The translations under genes and the position numbers were made by a program. Below, piece by piece: positions 30,896-30,910 of a stretch of 30,910 nt of DNA (the stretch's first letter is position 1; every line of letters starts with the position of its first letter). Origin of the DNA: JBOGUF01 sp050696075 (GTDB taxonomy: Bacteria > Chloroflexota > Chloroflexia > Thermomicrobiales > UBA6265); NCBI GenBank assembly GCA_050696075.1, contig JBOGUF010000199.1, positions 1 through 30,910 on the forward strand, written 5' to 3'. The notes under the pieces are model-generated. The model was given only the letters and a program-made list of their open reading frames with translations, searched no databases and was not told the DNA's origin.

Positions 30896-30910
30896 AAGAC
30901 GACGATCTTC

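Noticed and set aside
1..30910. tRNA, rRNA, riboswitch or CRISPR array
   Set aside because: No cloverleaf-like sequence with CCA or TTCGA-arm, no rRNA signature and no regularly spaced repeats were recognised by eye in the intergenic gaps.

Overview
The window is GC-rich, gene-dense bacterial chromosome. No rRNA or tRNA gene was recognised. The content fits a Chloroflexota (Thermomicrobia-like) genome: a Rex redox repressor, an LLM-type flavin/F420 oxidoreductase, Tat-type signal peptides, DinB-like proteins, the remains of an NB-ARC regulator of the 'PPLTPLVGR' type, and several genes with no Shine-Dalgarno but a -10-like box just before the ATG. The phylum is an inference from style and gene content; no marker gene proves it.

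Layout. 1-5500: guaA (GMP synthase), a VapBC module with a ribbon-helix-helix antitoxin, a secreted protein with four SH3b repeats behind a strong promoter with a palindrome in its spacer, a small membrane protein with an RNA-polymerase-alpha-CTD-like tail, and a short HTH gene followed in the same frame by a headless TetR ligand-binding domain. 5500-9715: a peptide-type ABC importer (two permeases and a Tat-exported binding protein) split by a Phd/VapC module on the opposite strand. 9850-14650: a lower-GC DUF262/HNH gene (GmrSD-like defence candidate), then anmK and a serine hydrolase overlapping by 4 nt (cell-wall recycling). 14900-18300: a two-gene envelope unit, a stand-alone receiver protein, a HEPN-type toxin-antitoxin candidate and rex. 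18600-24870: an LLM oxidoreductase followed by an AbrB antitoxin remnant, an NTF2-like protein, two DinB-like proteins, an orphan JAMM protease, and an operon of a secreted M1 peptidase and a PIG-V-like mannosyltransferase. 24950-29350: a truncated NB-ARC regulator, then a chromate-resistance-like locus in which an MFS transporter is divergent from a split ChrB (N-domain gene, C-domain gene, second C-domain gene) and a phosphatase/arsenate-reductase-like gene, with a perfect inverted repeat between the two arms. 29300-30910: a YtkA/FixH-like secreted protein, nudC, and a long hairpin element flanked by 17-nt direct repeats.

How it works together. Housekeeping genes (guaA, rex, nudC, anmK, transport) alternate with small mobile or defensive modules: two VapC pairs, one HEPN pair, a decayed AbrB, and a DUF262 nuclease. 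The most coherent unusual unit is the chr-like locus, where split sensor/resistance domains, an MFS pump and a candidate operator replace the usual ChrB-ChrA pair.
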